A DNA stretch of 64,000 nucleotides from Pycnopodia helianthoides (GCA_032158295.1 CM063247.1:8250675-8314674); one strand, 5' to 3'. Numbered from the stretch's first letter, positions 10,481 through 21,740 are shown. Notes: generated by a model from the letters alone, not told the origin. A program made the numbers and translations.

Positions 10481-11983
10481 AAGGATACTCCTGTTTGTCC
10501 AAAACACTCTCACATAATTAAATTTGTGGCTGAAAACATTTGCACGTCGTCAATGTACACCTTAAATCTGTCTTTTATCATGTGAATAGTTATAATGAGA
10601 CTTGTTATTGTCTGCCGTAATCGTGTAAACGATTGAATTACTCGTTCTAACACACGAGTTTGAGAATGAGATATTCAACTTATATTCTTTGTGAGAATGT
10701 GAAATCTTGAGCATAATCTCAAGGCGAATTGAAAGTTGGCATATCTTTTTTGTCAATGTTTGCTTGCTTGGTAGCATCTGGAAAGCAATTAGCTTTTAAT
10801 TCTTGTAATTCTTCACTTTGTGCGAATGTAGATTTTTAACTGACAGGTACACTTTTCCTCAATCCTATAATTATAATATAAATCCTTGGCCTGTATGTGT
10901 TGTGATAATGCGTTTCTTACAAAATATGCACATCTTTTTAATTTTAGTTTGTTTTACCTGAGAAATAAATAACTGATTATTGCAGCAGGAAAGGAAGGCG
11001 CTGTTGACGCAATGCTTTATACATTATGAGGCATGCCCATAGACTTCGAAATGTTCTAGTCCTAATCGTCGTAAATGCGTTGCTGTCATCATCTGAGCTC
11101 GAGGTGACTATACGCAAAGTGTGAACATTGTCTTGGGATTTGCCAGTGTGACGTAAACGTCACTGGGGGATAACACACGGAACATGCCCAGGTATATATC
11201 ACAGTTCATTGGCTCTCTGCTGCAGGTATGAACTCTTGTACTTCACTTTTGTATACATTGATTTTCCAGACAAAATAGGTGTCGTGTTATAAGTGCCAGA
11301 CAGCAGGTAGCGGCATGCCCACCCTAATGATACATCGCAAATCGCCAATCTGGGCAATCACATAATGTTCGTTTTGGTTTTCGTGACATTTGTTGTGAAT
11401 GTCTGTTATTCGCAATCTCGTTAATTTTTCTCGTGAATAATGTGTGTGTATACCGGGATTGGTACACGTTCACATCCGGCTCATATTAATATCAATAATG
11501 GCAATCGAATAAGGAAAGCCGATTTTCGGGGTAGGCCTATTTAAATGCTAATATTTACATTATTTCAAATCAAATATTTCTCTTGGAAATTTTTACTTTT
11601 GTTTTTGTAAATCATGTTATTTGACTTTTCCATTCGTATGGTGATTTTAAGCTTTATATTGACTTAAAAAAAATATGTAAGAATCAATCAAACCCTCTAA
11701 ATTGTTTTGGTTGCCGAGAACAAAAGTTGCCCGCGCAATGTTGGGCCCAATATAGACATGTACACAGACTTGCACACGTCAACTTAAGGTATTCAGGTCT
11801 TGAGAATCTATTTATCCTTGAAAGGAAAGCATTTTAATGGATTAGTTATTTGTCCGTCAAATTCAAAGTATTTGTTTAGTCGCAAAGCACATCAGCTTTC
11901 AAAACAGGTTTAATGGAAATGAGAATGGTTAAAACAAAAATCCCACCCTTCATTACTCGATAACAACTGAACGTGCACGTAGC
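10481..11983. other. Intergenic stretch with one promoter-like spot
   Basis: No exon, repeat array or RNA gene was recognised. The only notable site is the paired CRE half-sites and TATA-like element at 11149-11199. Confidence 0.4.
11149..11228 (+). promoter_or_regulatory. Candidate promoter: inverted CRE half-sites plus TATA
   Basis: TGACGT and ACGTCA face each other with a 2-base AA spacer at 11149-11162. A TATATAT run follows at 11193-11199, and a CAG/GTATG donor-like site lies at 11223-11230. The arrangement fits a cAMP-responsive core promoter, but no coding exon could be attached to it and the donor is unusually close to the expected start. Confidence 0.2.
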
Positions 11984-12604
11984 ATTAAAAGGCAAAGTAT
12001 ACATTTGGTTTTTGTGACCGTTTGATTGTTTTAATCAAATATAAATGTAGATATATACAATAAAACTAAGCTGTGAAAATTTCATTTCAAAAGGTGGAAG
12101 CGTTTTTGAGATATCGCCAAAAATCTGGAGCGGTTATGTCCACGCATGAAGAATAATCCCTAAAAGGAATACACGATCTGAGAAACGTTTCTGACAGAAA
12201 CGTTTCTTAGATTCAAACTTTTTGGGGTAACAAGTGACATATTTTTCCATATCCACATTATTTTGAATTGAAATATTTCTCAAAATGCTATATACTATCG
12301 AAAGTTGCTGTACTTCTAACCAAGTCAATTTTTATTGCCATTAACCCTCCTACTCTCAGTGACTCTTGGCAACACTTTCCAGTGAGTTGACCAACCATTT
12401 GAAACCATTCGACTGCCAAGGTTGTGTACGGTGGCACAACTGTGCACACAACTAACTGTGTACTGTGTACATGCATTCCCTCATGATTGCAGGCTGGCAT
12501 AGTTTATATATCATTCAAAACCACAGTGAATGGTATTGAAAGGTCAGACAGCAAGAGGGTTAATGTTTTGGAGTGATTACCAATCGTGTACCTTCCCTTT
12601 TAAA
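11984..12604 (+). mobile_element. MITE family F (copy 1), carrying a nested element
   Basis: Starts TTAAAAGGCAAAGTA and ends ACCTTCCCTTTTAA. The interior contains AAATGTAGATATA, GGAGCGGTTATGTCCACGC and the pair GAGAAACGTTTC / CAGAAACGTTTC, all repeated in the copy at 28401-28775. It is interrupted by a TTAA-flanked element at 12345-12559. Confidence 0.75.
12345..12559. mobile_element. TTAA-flanked MITE nested in family F (piggyBac-like)
   Basis: The insert is flanked by TTAA on both sides (12341-12344 and 12560-12563). Comparison with the uninterrupted copy, which reads GGCCATTAATTACC, shows a single TTAA at the empty site. Ends are CCCTCCTACTCTC and the imperfect reverse complement (…GACAGCAAGAGGG). 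A TTAA duplication with CCCT-type ends is the pattern of piggyBac elements; at 215 bp it has no transposase. Confidence 0.7.
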
Positions 12605-12651
12605 GACAAAATAATGTGGATATCGTTGTGGATATTCGCTACGTAAACAAA

Positions 12652-12762
12652 AGGTCTCCATTAGGGAGTTCTAAAAACTGGGGTGCACCACAAGGAATTG
12701 TGTATATACAAAGTATATGGAAGTATGCTATGGACAAAGCAGGACACAAGGTGTCTCCACAA
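12652..12762. repeat. Foldback repeat with GGTCTCC ends (copy 1)
   Basis: The segment begins AAGGTCTCC and ends GGTGTCTCCAC, with ATTCTAAA.ACTGGG and CTCCACAAGGAA-like blocks shared with 60643-60765. A dispersed repeat of unknown class. Confidence 0.55.
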
Positions 12763-12918
12763 GTATGTACAAATTAGAATGTGTGTTTTTGAAAGTTAAA
12801 GCCCGTTTATACGTTTAACTGTATTGGAATAAAGTTGTATACAAGTACATGTAAATGTATCTTGACTTTTTAATTAATTAGGTCATGTTAATGACCCTTA
12901 ATAATCATACTCGTACTT

Positions 12919-13452
12919 TTTAAAGGCACCGGACACTTTTGGTAACTACTCAAAATAGTTGTTTGCATAAAAACTTACTTGGTATAACGAGCAATGGAGA
13001 GCTGTTGATAGTATAAAACATTGTGAGAAACGGCTCCCTCACGTAGTTTTTGAGAAAGAGGTAATTTCTCACTCAAATAATAAAAGACTTCTAGCTGAAG
13101 CCTTTTATTATGCATCTGAAAGCACACAAAGTAATGCAACAAGGGTGTTTTTTCTTTCATTATTCTCTTGTAAATTCGATGACCACTTGAGCCGAAATTT
13201 TCACAGGTTTGTTATTTTATGCCTATCTTGGTATACACCAAGTGAGAACACTGGTCGTCGACAATAGATGGATCGCAATACGAGTCATTGGCCACCATCT
13301 TTGATGAATTGTGCACGCGTGAAGAGCTATCATTGGCTGAGAGTTGTGCGTAGCGCGTACACGCGTGCACTTTACCATCGTTTTACATCAAAGATGGCGG
13401 TCTATGACGCGTATTGCAATCCATCTATTACCAAACGGGTCCAGTGCCTTGA
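12919..13452 (+). mobile_element. MITE family B (copy 1), carrying a nested ACGCGT MITE
   Basis: Begins TTTTAAAGGCACCGGACAC and ends CCAGTGCCTTGAAA, an imperfect reverse complement. Inside are AGCAATGGAGAGCTGTTGAT, GAGAAACGGCTCCCTC and TTTTCACAGGTTTGTTATTT, all shared with 24047-24405. It is interrupted at 13265-13427 by another MITE. Confidence 0.8.
13265..13427 (+). mobile_element. ACGCGT-rich palindromic MITE (copy 2, complete)
   Basis: The outer arms TAGATGGATCGCAATACG and CGTATTGCAATCCATCTA are near-perfect reverse complements. A second nested pair, CCATCTTTGATG and CATCAAAGATGG, lies inside, and the centre is CACGCGTG-rich. TA at both edges fits a TA target duplication (Tc1/mariner-like). 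The inner arms contain AAGATGGCGG, which matches a YY1-type site. Confidence 0.8.
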
Positions 13453-13499
13453 AATGGAGGCAATTTATACCCACACCCACGTGCACTCATAATCTCAGA

Positions 13500-13875
13500 C
13501 TACTCGAATCTGCAATATAGGCCACCGAAGGAGTAAATCCCTGAAATGTTTATGTTATTTTCGACATTACAAAACAAGCGAATGGTAACCGGGAGAGCGT
13601 ATTATACACCTACAAACAGAGTACGGCCTCGAGTTGCCTCCAACACCGAGTTTAAAAGGTATTAACGCTGGCACGAGCTAGCTTGCTGAGTTCATACATC
13701 GCCCGGGTACGTGTTCGCCTCGTCACAGTCTCCCTGGCTCGGCCGTACACCACATAGTGGAGTGCCACTGTAACTGTACGGTATTGGGGACTTGCATCAC
13801 AGGAGCAAGTGGGTCAGAAGGTTGACTGATGCTTGTGTGATTTGACCAAGACAGCAATTCATCATCATCAAGGTA
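13500..13875 (+). promoter_or_regulatory. Possible non-coding first exon / promoter
   Basis: A GC-richer island stands out from its surroundings. It has a TTTAAAAG TATA-like box at about 13651, no long frame, and a CAAG/GTACTCG donor-like end at about 13870. No downstream exon can be tied to it with certainty; 16108-16253 is a candidate. Confidence 0.2.
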
Positions 13876-14518
13876 CTCGTTTTTTGTTTTTAAAGCAGCA
13901 TAGTTTTAAGAAGGCGCGGTTGCTGTTATTCAGTGTAAAAGTCTACAGTCCACCAGCGGCCCAGTGAAAGCTGTCCAGTGGAACATATTTTACGGCGTTA
14001 ATAGTCGCTTAGGGATATCTCTGTCGGAGAGGACGAGTCGATTTGTTGGACTAGACACGAAACACGTATTTATGTCATCATCCTCTATTAAGATCAAATA
14101 TGAATGGCCAGGTGTTTCATTAGATTTGGTCGTGTCAGAATAGTGGCCCAGTCGTGGGTTCTGATCATGCGCATGCAGCATGTGAGTGTTCCTTGCGAGC
14201 CTGTATACTATTATTGAGTTACAAAATAATATAGTCGCTGTGTCCAGATCAATAGATGGAGCTATGAACATTAAACTGTACTCGTGTACATTTCACGTTT
14301 TACTGTTACCTTTGCAGTCACAGGTAGACAAACCCAGCCGTAAAAGGCCCCTATACTGGGACCTTTTTGTTGCTTTACAATAATTAGTTCCAATGCAAGA
14401 TTCATCAGGTGGACCGAAATTGTATTACCTTAATACTTGACCTTGCGCAACTTAAAAGATCGCAATTCAGTTCACATCTAAAGAGACTTTATATAATTTG
14501 AAATGGAAAGTGCTTCAT

Positions 14519-14519
14519 T

Positions 14520-14553
<34 letters not shown>
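14519..14553. repeat. Poly-T tract
   Basis: An uninterrupted T run of about 32 bases. It could be the A-tail of a minus-strand retrocopy, but no SINE or LINE sequence was identified downstream. Confidence 0.9.
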
Positions 14554-14555
<2 letters not shown>

Positions 14556-15476
14556 TAGATTCATTTTCATCCTCCACTTTTCAACAAATGCAACGAAACC
14601 AACCTACATCAAAACGTTTTATGCACGTTCAAGTTGGCCTTCTTTCAGTTGCGGCAGTGGAAATAGAAAGGTGATTTGCTACAGCTACGGTATTCAATTG
14701 AAAAGCATTGCGAATGGAAATATTCTTTTGGGGATTAAAACCGGCTGATCATAATAGGCTTTTAAATTGAGATGATAATCACAGTATCAGCACCCCCTCC
14801 CCATGATGATTACAAACATTGTACTTTCATAATAAGATGCATGGATTTTGTATTGCCATTTTCTTCAGTTGTCGCTTCATTTGCAGCAGAACGTCGCCAC
14901 TTTCCCCAAACCTGGGGAATTATACCCTGAAGTACACGTATGAGAGTGTTTTGTATGAGCAGCTTGCGTGGGAGATATAGGTCATGCAAATGTTTATGAC
15001 ATAGGCCTATATAAATACAAACTCAAGTGGTTACGGAGTAGGCCTAATTACTGCATTCAACAGTCGCTAAATTTCGTTCTGAATACCGTCATCTGCTCCC
15101 GTGTATAGCTCTGTATGCCTTTTTGTAGTTCTAATTTACAGTGGGTTCGTGACGTGTCATTTTGAGACTCTCTGCTGATCTCAACCTGTGATAAATTGCT
15201 GGTAAGTTGGGGATAGTTATAGATTTTATTCTTTATAAAACATTACTTGCACTAATGAGGTGTTTAACTGTGTAATGCGTTTCACAAGGAGTGTGCTTTA
15301 AGGCCCAGTTTGATCACAAGTGTTTTGTATTAAGTGCTGTACGGAGTTTTCGCGACCTCGCAGGATATGGCACTGTCAGTTATTTCTTTCTATTTTCCGA
15401 TCTGCACGATCTGATTTTAAAAGTAGACATGTTCCTTGCTCCAGATTTCACCCCCAATTTAGCCAATTCGCTCAAG

Positions 15477-16053
15477 TTTCTTGTCACCATTCCCCCAAAA
15501 TCTTGATATCCGATTTTTGTTAATGAAACTGACATTTAAACAAAAAAATATAAGAAAGACTTACTGTCGTGATTGACTTGTTATGTTGTATAAAATTCTA
15601 CTTTATGTAAATCGATTTCTTATCTTGGGACACGAGACCAGTATGGGGAGGTTGGAAAGGATGTCAGTTCATACTACCTGCATGCAACACGTCCTGTCCG
15701 TATACAGTCATACAGAATCATGGATATAGTGCGGACGTTTGGCTTAGTGTGTATTATGTAATAGTTTCTTGTCACCATTCCCCCAAAATCTTGATATCCG
15801 ATTTTTGTTAATGAAACTGACATTTAAACAAAAAAATATAAGAAAGACTTACTGTCGTGATTGACTTGTTATGTTGTATAAAATTCTACTTTATGTAAAT
15901 CGATTTCTTATCTTGGGACACGAGACCAGTATGGGGAGGTTGGGAAAGGATGTCAGTTCATACTACCTGCATGCAACACGTCCTGTCCGTATACAGTCAT
16001 ACAGAATCATGGATATAGTGCGGACGTTTGGCTTAGTGTGTATTATGTAATAG
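15477..16053. repeat. Recent 288-bp tandem duplication
   Basis: TTTCTTGTCACCATTCCCCC at 15477 restarts at 15765, and the two copies run in register to TATTATGTAATAG (15764 and 16053). The only difference seen is one extra G in a GGGAAAGG run of copy 2. Both copies contain no clear coding sequence. The second copy ends about 50 bases before a splice-acceptor-like tract. Confidence 0.9.
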
Positions 16054-16107
16054 TCGGACACCCGATGTATCAAGTCTGGCATAGACCTTTCTTTTGCAAC
16101 GTCACAG

Positions 16108-16253
16108 CCCAAGTTTTTGCCAACCGAGGTCGAAAAACTATGGAAAGCCATAAATGCAAAACAAAAACAGATAGCCACAGTTTTTAACAATGTTGTACAA
16201 ATATTCAAAAATAGTGTTGAATTTGTTGGAAACAAAGCAACCAATCATGAGAG
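16108..16253 (+). CDS. Candidate internal exon, unknown protein
   Basis: The tract CCTTTCTTTTGCAACGTCACAG precedes an open 146-base segment that ends AGAG/GTAGGC. In phase 0 it reads PKFLPTEVEKLWKAINAKQ then KQIATVFNNVVQIFKNSVEF and ends near NHER. That is a lysine-rich sequence able to form amphipathic helix and unlike random intergenic translation. No family was recognised, and no neighbouring exon is proven. The TAG overlapping the donor would end the frame if unspliced. Confidence 0.3.
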
Positions 16254-19200
16254 GTAGGCCTACTTTACTTAATTGAAAGTTTGCAGAAAATGTTGAATTT
16301 TGTTGAAACATCTGTGAACACGATTGAGTGTTTAGCTAACATTCGGCCTTGAGTGTTAATTAAATACAAATTAAGGTATCGACACGGTGCAGATCGTTGG
16401 ACGATATTTCTTCATTTGCCCTCAAACACTGGACTAATTTGTATTATATACATGTATTTCATTAATGGGCTACATTGACTAATACTTAAAGTATGCTGTA
16501 AATTACACGATATTAAAGAGGCCTAGATTTTATAACCGACTGAATATTGTTTCCCATCCCATTACGTAAACCACCGTAAACCACAATGTCTCAACAAAAC
16601 ACACGGTGACTTTATGAAGCAAATAGGTTTAACTATTGATATATAGGAACGTTTCGATGTACCTAATCCATGCAGTAAACATTGAAACAATCAGATTACT
16701 ATATGTGTGTCACGCCGATCCCTTATTTATGTTTTTTTCTGAAATAGAAATGCGATGTCCAAAAAATAGAAAATATGACGCAAAACAAAAATGCGACTTA
16801 AAACAAATTAATTAATCAAAAGAAGGAATGACGCACGCGCCATAGCTTGAGCCGGTGATGTTTTCACATTCAAACAAACACCCTGACAGTTTGTGATCTC
16901 CCGTAGGCCTAACCTATCATTGTTTTCATGCGAAACACTACGTGGACGTGCAGAAGCTGTTATGTTTCTGTAGCCATTTAACTGACACCCTATATAAACG
17001 TACACATCATCAGCATTAATAGTGTCAATAGCCGAAAGGTAAAACAAAACCTCTATAAAGCGTGTATAATAATATCTAATGCAATTAATCAATTTTAAGT
17101 ATACCCACTGAACCTTGGTATCGCTTGTTCTGTGGACAAAGAAGTCCACATAACAAGAGATACCGAAGTTGAGTACGTAGGCCTATACTTAAATTTGATT
17201 AAGTGCATATGATATTATTACCGCTGAATGAAGACACGTATAGTCAAAGGCTTAGTTTTCTCAAGATGATAAGAAGACTTCAATTACGGAAAAAACAGCT
17301 TTTTTTGAAGCCACGGCGGCGTGGCCCCTTTAAGTCACGTAAGTGAACTTCAGTGGGGATGTATAGCTTGACGTGCTGAAACAGTCTGTTGTTCATCACG
17401 ATCAATCTAAACCTGGATAAACACAGGATCAGCGTGTTGTTGTAATAGCTGGGACGATGACACAACGTAGAAAGGACAGCCGACCGGGATGTGGTCGTAC
17501 ATACAGCCGGTCGTCAAGTCCGATTAAAGAACAGTGTTGGGAGGATAAATGCGTTTCTCATCGGCATCAACTGACCGGAGAGTAAAACTCGAGACGTATT
17601 TCAGCAGGATGGGGTACACCTTGGAAGATGTCACTCTTCGTAAGGAGTGATGTCCTGGATGTGGCTATAAGGAGGTTGATGTAGGGAATCATTCAGGCTA
17701 TTTTAATTTCACCAGCAGCTGTTGGGTCGGACTAAATAATGTAACTTAACTATTGACCATGATGATAATAGGTAGCTCTGTGCTTATACTCTTGGATATT
17801 TCAAGCTCCCTTTTCTTTGTAGGTTGTTGGATCGTAGGGGAGAGATCGGTGCTTTAAGAACAACGCTCGCTTTTGAAAGAGAAAACTTGGACGGTTTTAA
17901 GGTTACCGCAATAGTCGTAATGGTATATGGGAGGGGGTTGGGGGTAACGAGTTGATGAACTGTTATTTTTATTAATTGTAATGTAATTTTCCATCTGGGC
18001 TATGAGTACAACACACATGTCAAACTACAAAGTTATGTTCATCTACCGTCATCTTATTCATCATTTATTCATTAGTCACCTCAATGGCCACGTTTTGGCT
18101 CATGTTAGGTTAAATGAGGACAATTATTACGAGTGTTGCGATATTGCCTGGTTCAGCATACTACAACCTCCGATCAGATGAAACTCATTAGGTTTGATGG
18201 AGCTTTATGTAGGTTATACCTCTTAAGGGCTTATAATAGCAATTAGGGAGATTGGGCAGTGCAAACAGTTAGGTATCATTGAGCTATAGTCTATGGTATT
18301 AGGGATGTCTCGATCGCCTAGATACGGTCATTGTAGAATCTCTACTCTGTCATAACAACTAGATTTGGACAAAATAAAAAACCGAGCAATCGACCACTGA
18401 AAGAGTATCTTGGCAGTTAGGGAAGATGGCATCGCTAATAAGCCATGGAACTACGCTTTGCTTAACTCCGTACACAATTTAGGCCAAATATTAATGAGAA
18501 AGTTAATTTTGTAACGAGATAAACGGAGTATCTAACACGTTAGTGTAAGTGTTTTGTTTTGGGGGAGTGTTGGGGGCGTTTGTTAGTCTGTTCATTTATT
18601 TATTTGAGGCGGAAACCAAACTGCACAGAGAGGCATTGGGAAAGCACTGGGCCTGTTTAAAAATTGAAATTTCCTACATCTGTCTAGACTTCTCACATTT
18701 CAGTTTGACTAAGTTTTATGTGTCAGTAAGCAACTCTATAATGAGTGTAATGGTATATGTTTTCCTTATACACTGTTTCGACCTTAACTAACAGGCTATA
18801 TCATGCAATTCAGCCATTTTTAGCTACATGTTTTCGAAACTTTTTTTCTGGAAATGTGCTCGTTGAAGATAATTTCGATTCATATTAATCACTTTACTGT
18901 TAATATAGGTTTTCCCCGTCCAAATTCAGCAAAACTTCAATCCTTTTTATTAACACCTGTTCAAATTCACGCATATTCCCCTAATTCAATCAAACTAGGA
19001 TGTATTTTGTTTTATATTAACAGGCATTCAAGACTCAAAGTGCATTCGAAGTGCACATGAATTTGTTGCTTAGTCTTGTTTTCTTTTCCGTTAATGGTCA
19101 ATGACTTTCCACTTCTGTGCGTTCAAGTTAAACACGAGTTATGACTAACTCGAATGAAAGCTCGTATATAACTCTCTTACTGGAACTTGAGTTGTTTTTG

Positions 19201-19505
19201 AGTTGTAGGAGGCGTTTCCGTGTTTTTGTTCTGTCTTGTTTGCAAAAAATGGTTCCTTTTGCTTTTTCTCTTTTCCATGATTTAACCCATGCACCCGGTT
19301 TCTAAAAGACTGTTAATAGGGACAGTTAAAAAAGTTATGGTCATAACTTTGAAATGAAAACATAATGATTTGGTAGAGCCTTGTTATTGTTTGCACTGGT
19401 CTTATGTTTTCTCAAATTCTGCTATAAAGGTTCGTACCATGTCAAATTAAAAGTTAAAATTATTATGGGGTTCGAATAAAATTAACCTTTACATGCCGTA
19501 TAACT
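16254..19505. other. Long stretch without recognised features
   Basis: AT-rich sequence, short frames only. A segment near 17560-17640 has a start codon followed by 14 codons and a CTTC/GTAAGG donor-like site, which is not enough for a gene call. No repeats shared with the rest of the window were noticed. Confidence 0.4.
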
Positions 19506-19739
19506 AGGGATCATACCCTAGTTTACGATACAACCCTGGAAGCGAGCGGCAAGAGAGGAATGACTTCTGACTTGCACCCTGAAAAAAAAAATATTGACTG
19601 TAGGGAGCATGAGGGAGACAGCCAGCATGGGCTTAGATATCTCAGTTGGTTTATTAATTGATAGTTGTGGTTTATTACTTGATATTTGAAATAAAAAAGT
19701 CGCATCCCAGGTTGTATCGTAAACTTGGGTGTGATCCCT
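19506..19739. mobile_element. MITE with 34-base arms
   Basis: AGGGATCATACCCTAGTTTA followed by CGATACAACCCTGG at 19506-19539 is matched in reverse complement by CCAGGTTGTATCGTAAACT and its continuation to 19739, with about three mismatches. Inside is a tRNA-like scrap, TAGATATCTCAGTTGG, resembling the box A half of the local SINE. Confidence 0.75.
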
Positions 19740-19968
19740 GCATGGTTACTCGGCAGTACAGGTTGAATGGCGTCTGACTCGTCGGCATATGATCCTAGAG
19801 GGCATGGTGGGGGTGGGGGCTGGTAGTCTGCCCTCCCAAATTAATTAATTCCCCCCCCCACTCAAAAAAACAAAATTACAACAACAGCAACAACAACAAC
19901 AATATTGACAACAAACCAAATAGTCCCCATCACTACGCCAATGTTAATCTGACTGGCATCCCGGATGT

Positions 19969-20097
19969 ATTGACAAATTAGAAAGACCGCCAACATTAGA
20001 TTAATTAGCCCAGTTGGTACAGAGCACCGCCACGTCAAATCCGGAGGGCACAGGTTCAAATCCCACGCTAGTCGACTTTTCTTTGTTCAACCCCCAA
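19969..20097 (+). mobile_element. tRNA-derived SINE (copy 2)
   Basis: Shares the GACCGCCAA 5' extension, the CCCAGTTGGTA.AGAGC D-arm, the CCGGAGG.CACAGGTTCAAATCC box B region and the TTTCTTTGTTCAACCCCC tail with 9869-9995. It is more diverged, and the acceptor stem no longer pairs well. Confidence 0.75.
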
Positions 20098-20674
20098 ACA
20101 AATTGTAATGATATTAGGAAGCACTTTAAGCATAACCGTGCACTCTCGCGTGCATCCTAACTAGCAATCTCAGTTCCTTATTCCCTCGGTACATTGGTTT
20201 AACGTAAAAACATTAACAAATAAATCACGCTCTATAAAGCGCTCTGAAAAGGCTCAACGCCATCCGAATACACCCGAGACATCTTCTTAATACGGTCTGC
20301 AAATAAGTGTCTGGTTTAATGTTCGCTCGGCCCCAGCGGCCTATACAGGACCGCTGGGATGGGCTAATTAGCTTGCACAGATTCTTGTTCAGGAAGTACG
20401 TCATGCGTGCAGTGCTTGCAGTGTGAGTGTGATGCATGATGGGACTGAGCATTAACCAATGAGCGTGCTTGATACGTTTGCCCATCCCAGCGCCTTTGGT
20501 TTTAAGGCAAGGCTCTGGGGACGAGCGAAGGTATAATGTCGATGGATGTGCGAGCAAGAGGTGGCAGCATTCTTTGAAACGCGTTATGGAAACTCATGGC
20601 GATGGAAGAAAATACTTGGCCCAATGAACATGGAGGTGTATCGCACGACCAATTAATACTATTACTACTTGCCC

Positions 20675-21050
20675 TTTAAAGGAACATTACAGAATTGGTA
20701 ATTGTAAAATATACTTTTGATCACAGATTTACATAAAACTTACACCGTCTAATGATGATGATAGTAGAAAACATCCCTAGAAATATTTCTGTCTGAATGC
20801 CATATGTGATGAGAAATAAATCAAACTAATTTCCGATTGGAGTTTATCGCTCATGAGCGTTTTATTCATGCATTGTATAACACATGCAAATTTGTAAACG
20901 GTTTTGCACTATTTTCTCGTGACCAGATGGCCGATCGATCTCAAACTTCTACAGGTTTGTCAGTTTATGTATATGGTGGATTACATAAAGTGATTACACT
21001 GCCAGCAACTGTTTTGTTGGCAAAAACCAATTCTGTAACATTCCTTTAAA
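20675..21050 (-). mobile_element. MITE family A (copy 1)
   Basis: Ends TTTAAAGGAACATTACAGA and TCTGTAACATTCCTTTAAA are inverted repeats of about 24 bases (through AATTGGT). The interior, in reverse relative to the copies at 29641, 46668 and 48829, includes AACTTCTACAGGTTTGTCAG, GTGACCAGATGGCCGATCGA and CTCATGAGCG. No coding capacity. Confidence 0.85.
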
Positions 21051-21269
21051 AAAACTAGATACTGTTTTCGTTGCTCCCAGCATGCGCTCAGATTGTTATT
21101 CAGTCGTGTAATGTCCGTCAGGCTAATATCGTCACAAACAAATAGGGACAAATTTCACTTGTCTAAGAAACTTCGTTCATAAGTATTTTTTGAAGCTTTG
21201 CATGGTGTGGAAAAAATAGGAAGGAACTATAAATAAACAGTGAGCTTGCGGGTACAACCATGTGTAAAT

Positions 21270-21430
21270 CTCCTTTGTGAGAGTCGGGGCTCTGAAAAGA
21301 GCCGGTGTGGTCTCGACGTTTCGAACAGTATACTCTGCTCGTCTTCAGCTGGTCAGCTTGACCCCGATCCGTTTGGTTATCTTTGCGGCCATACTGTATA
21401 AGACAAACCCAGCTAGCCTCAGTCCCGGGA
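21270..21430 (-). mobile_element. Penelope-like element fragment with hammerhead-type core
   Basis: On the minus strand, CTGAAGA (21348-21342) is followed by a 6-base stem GAGCAG/CTGTTC around AGTATA, then GAAACGTC (21322-21315). That order, CUGANGA, stem II, GAAA, very short ACGU stem III and GUC cleavage triplet, is the minimal type I hammerhead known from terminal repeats of Penelope-like retroelements. The adjacent GAGACC can pair with an upstream GGTC for stem I. No RT or endonuclease text was found nearby, so this is a solo terminal repeat or fragment. Confidence 0.6.
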
Positions 21431-21740
21431 TGAAATTTGACTTCAAGAAAATGACTTCACGAAGATGTAAAAATGTGTTTTAGATTAGTGCAAACACCCC
21501 ATTTTTCTTTCAACTGTTGGCAACAGCTATACTGCAGATGAGCAGTGTCATTTGATATCATTAACGCTCGCAGCGGAATCCAAATTATAGATCCCCAGTT
21601 GCATAAACCCTAGCCACACATCTCTTTAATTCATCAATCCATACATTTCGTGATCCTGCACTAACACAGTCCAAGCCCTTCAATTTAAACGTCACTTAAT
21701 CATACGGTGGCTCATTTTCACTTAATCTAATAAAGCGACA

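Noticed and set aside
15291..15523. Two overlapping + frames of about 70 codons
   Set aside because: They run into the 288-bp duplication, lack splice signals and overlap in two frames with no motif.
20837..21049. 70-codon + frame
   Set aside because: Lies wholly within a family A MITE; a similar minus-strand frame appears in another copy at 46668-46856, so it is incidental.
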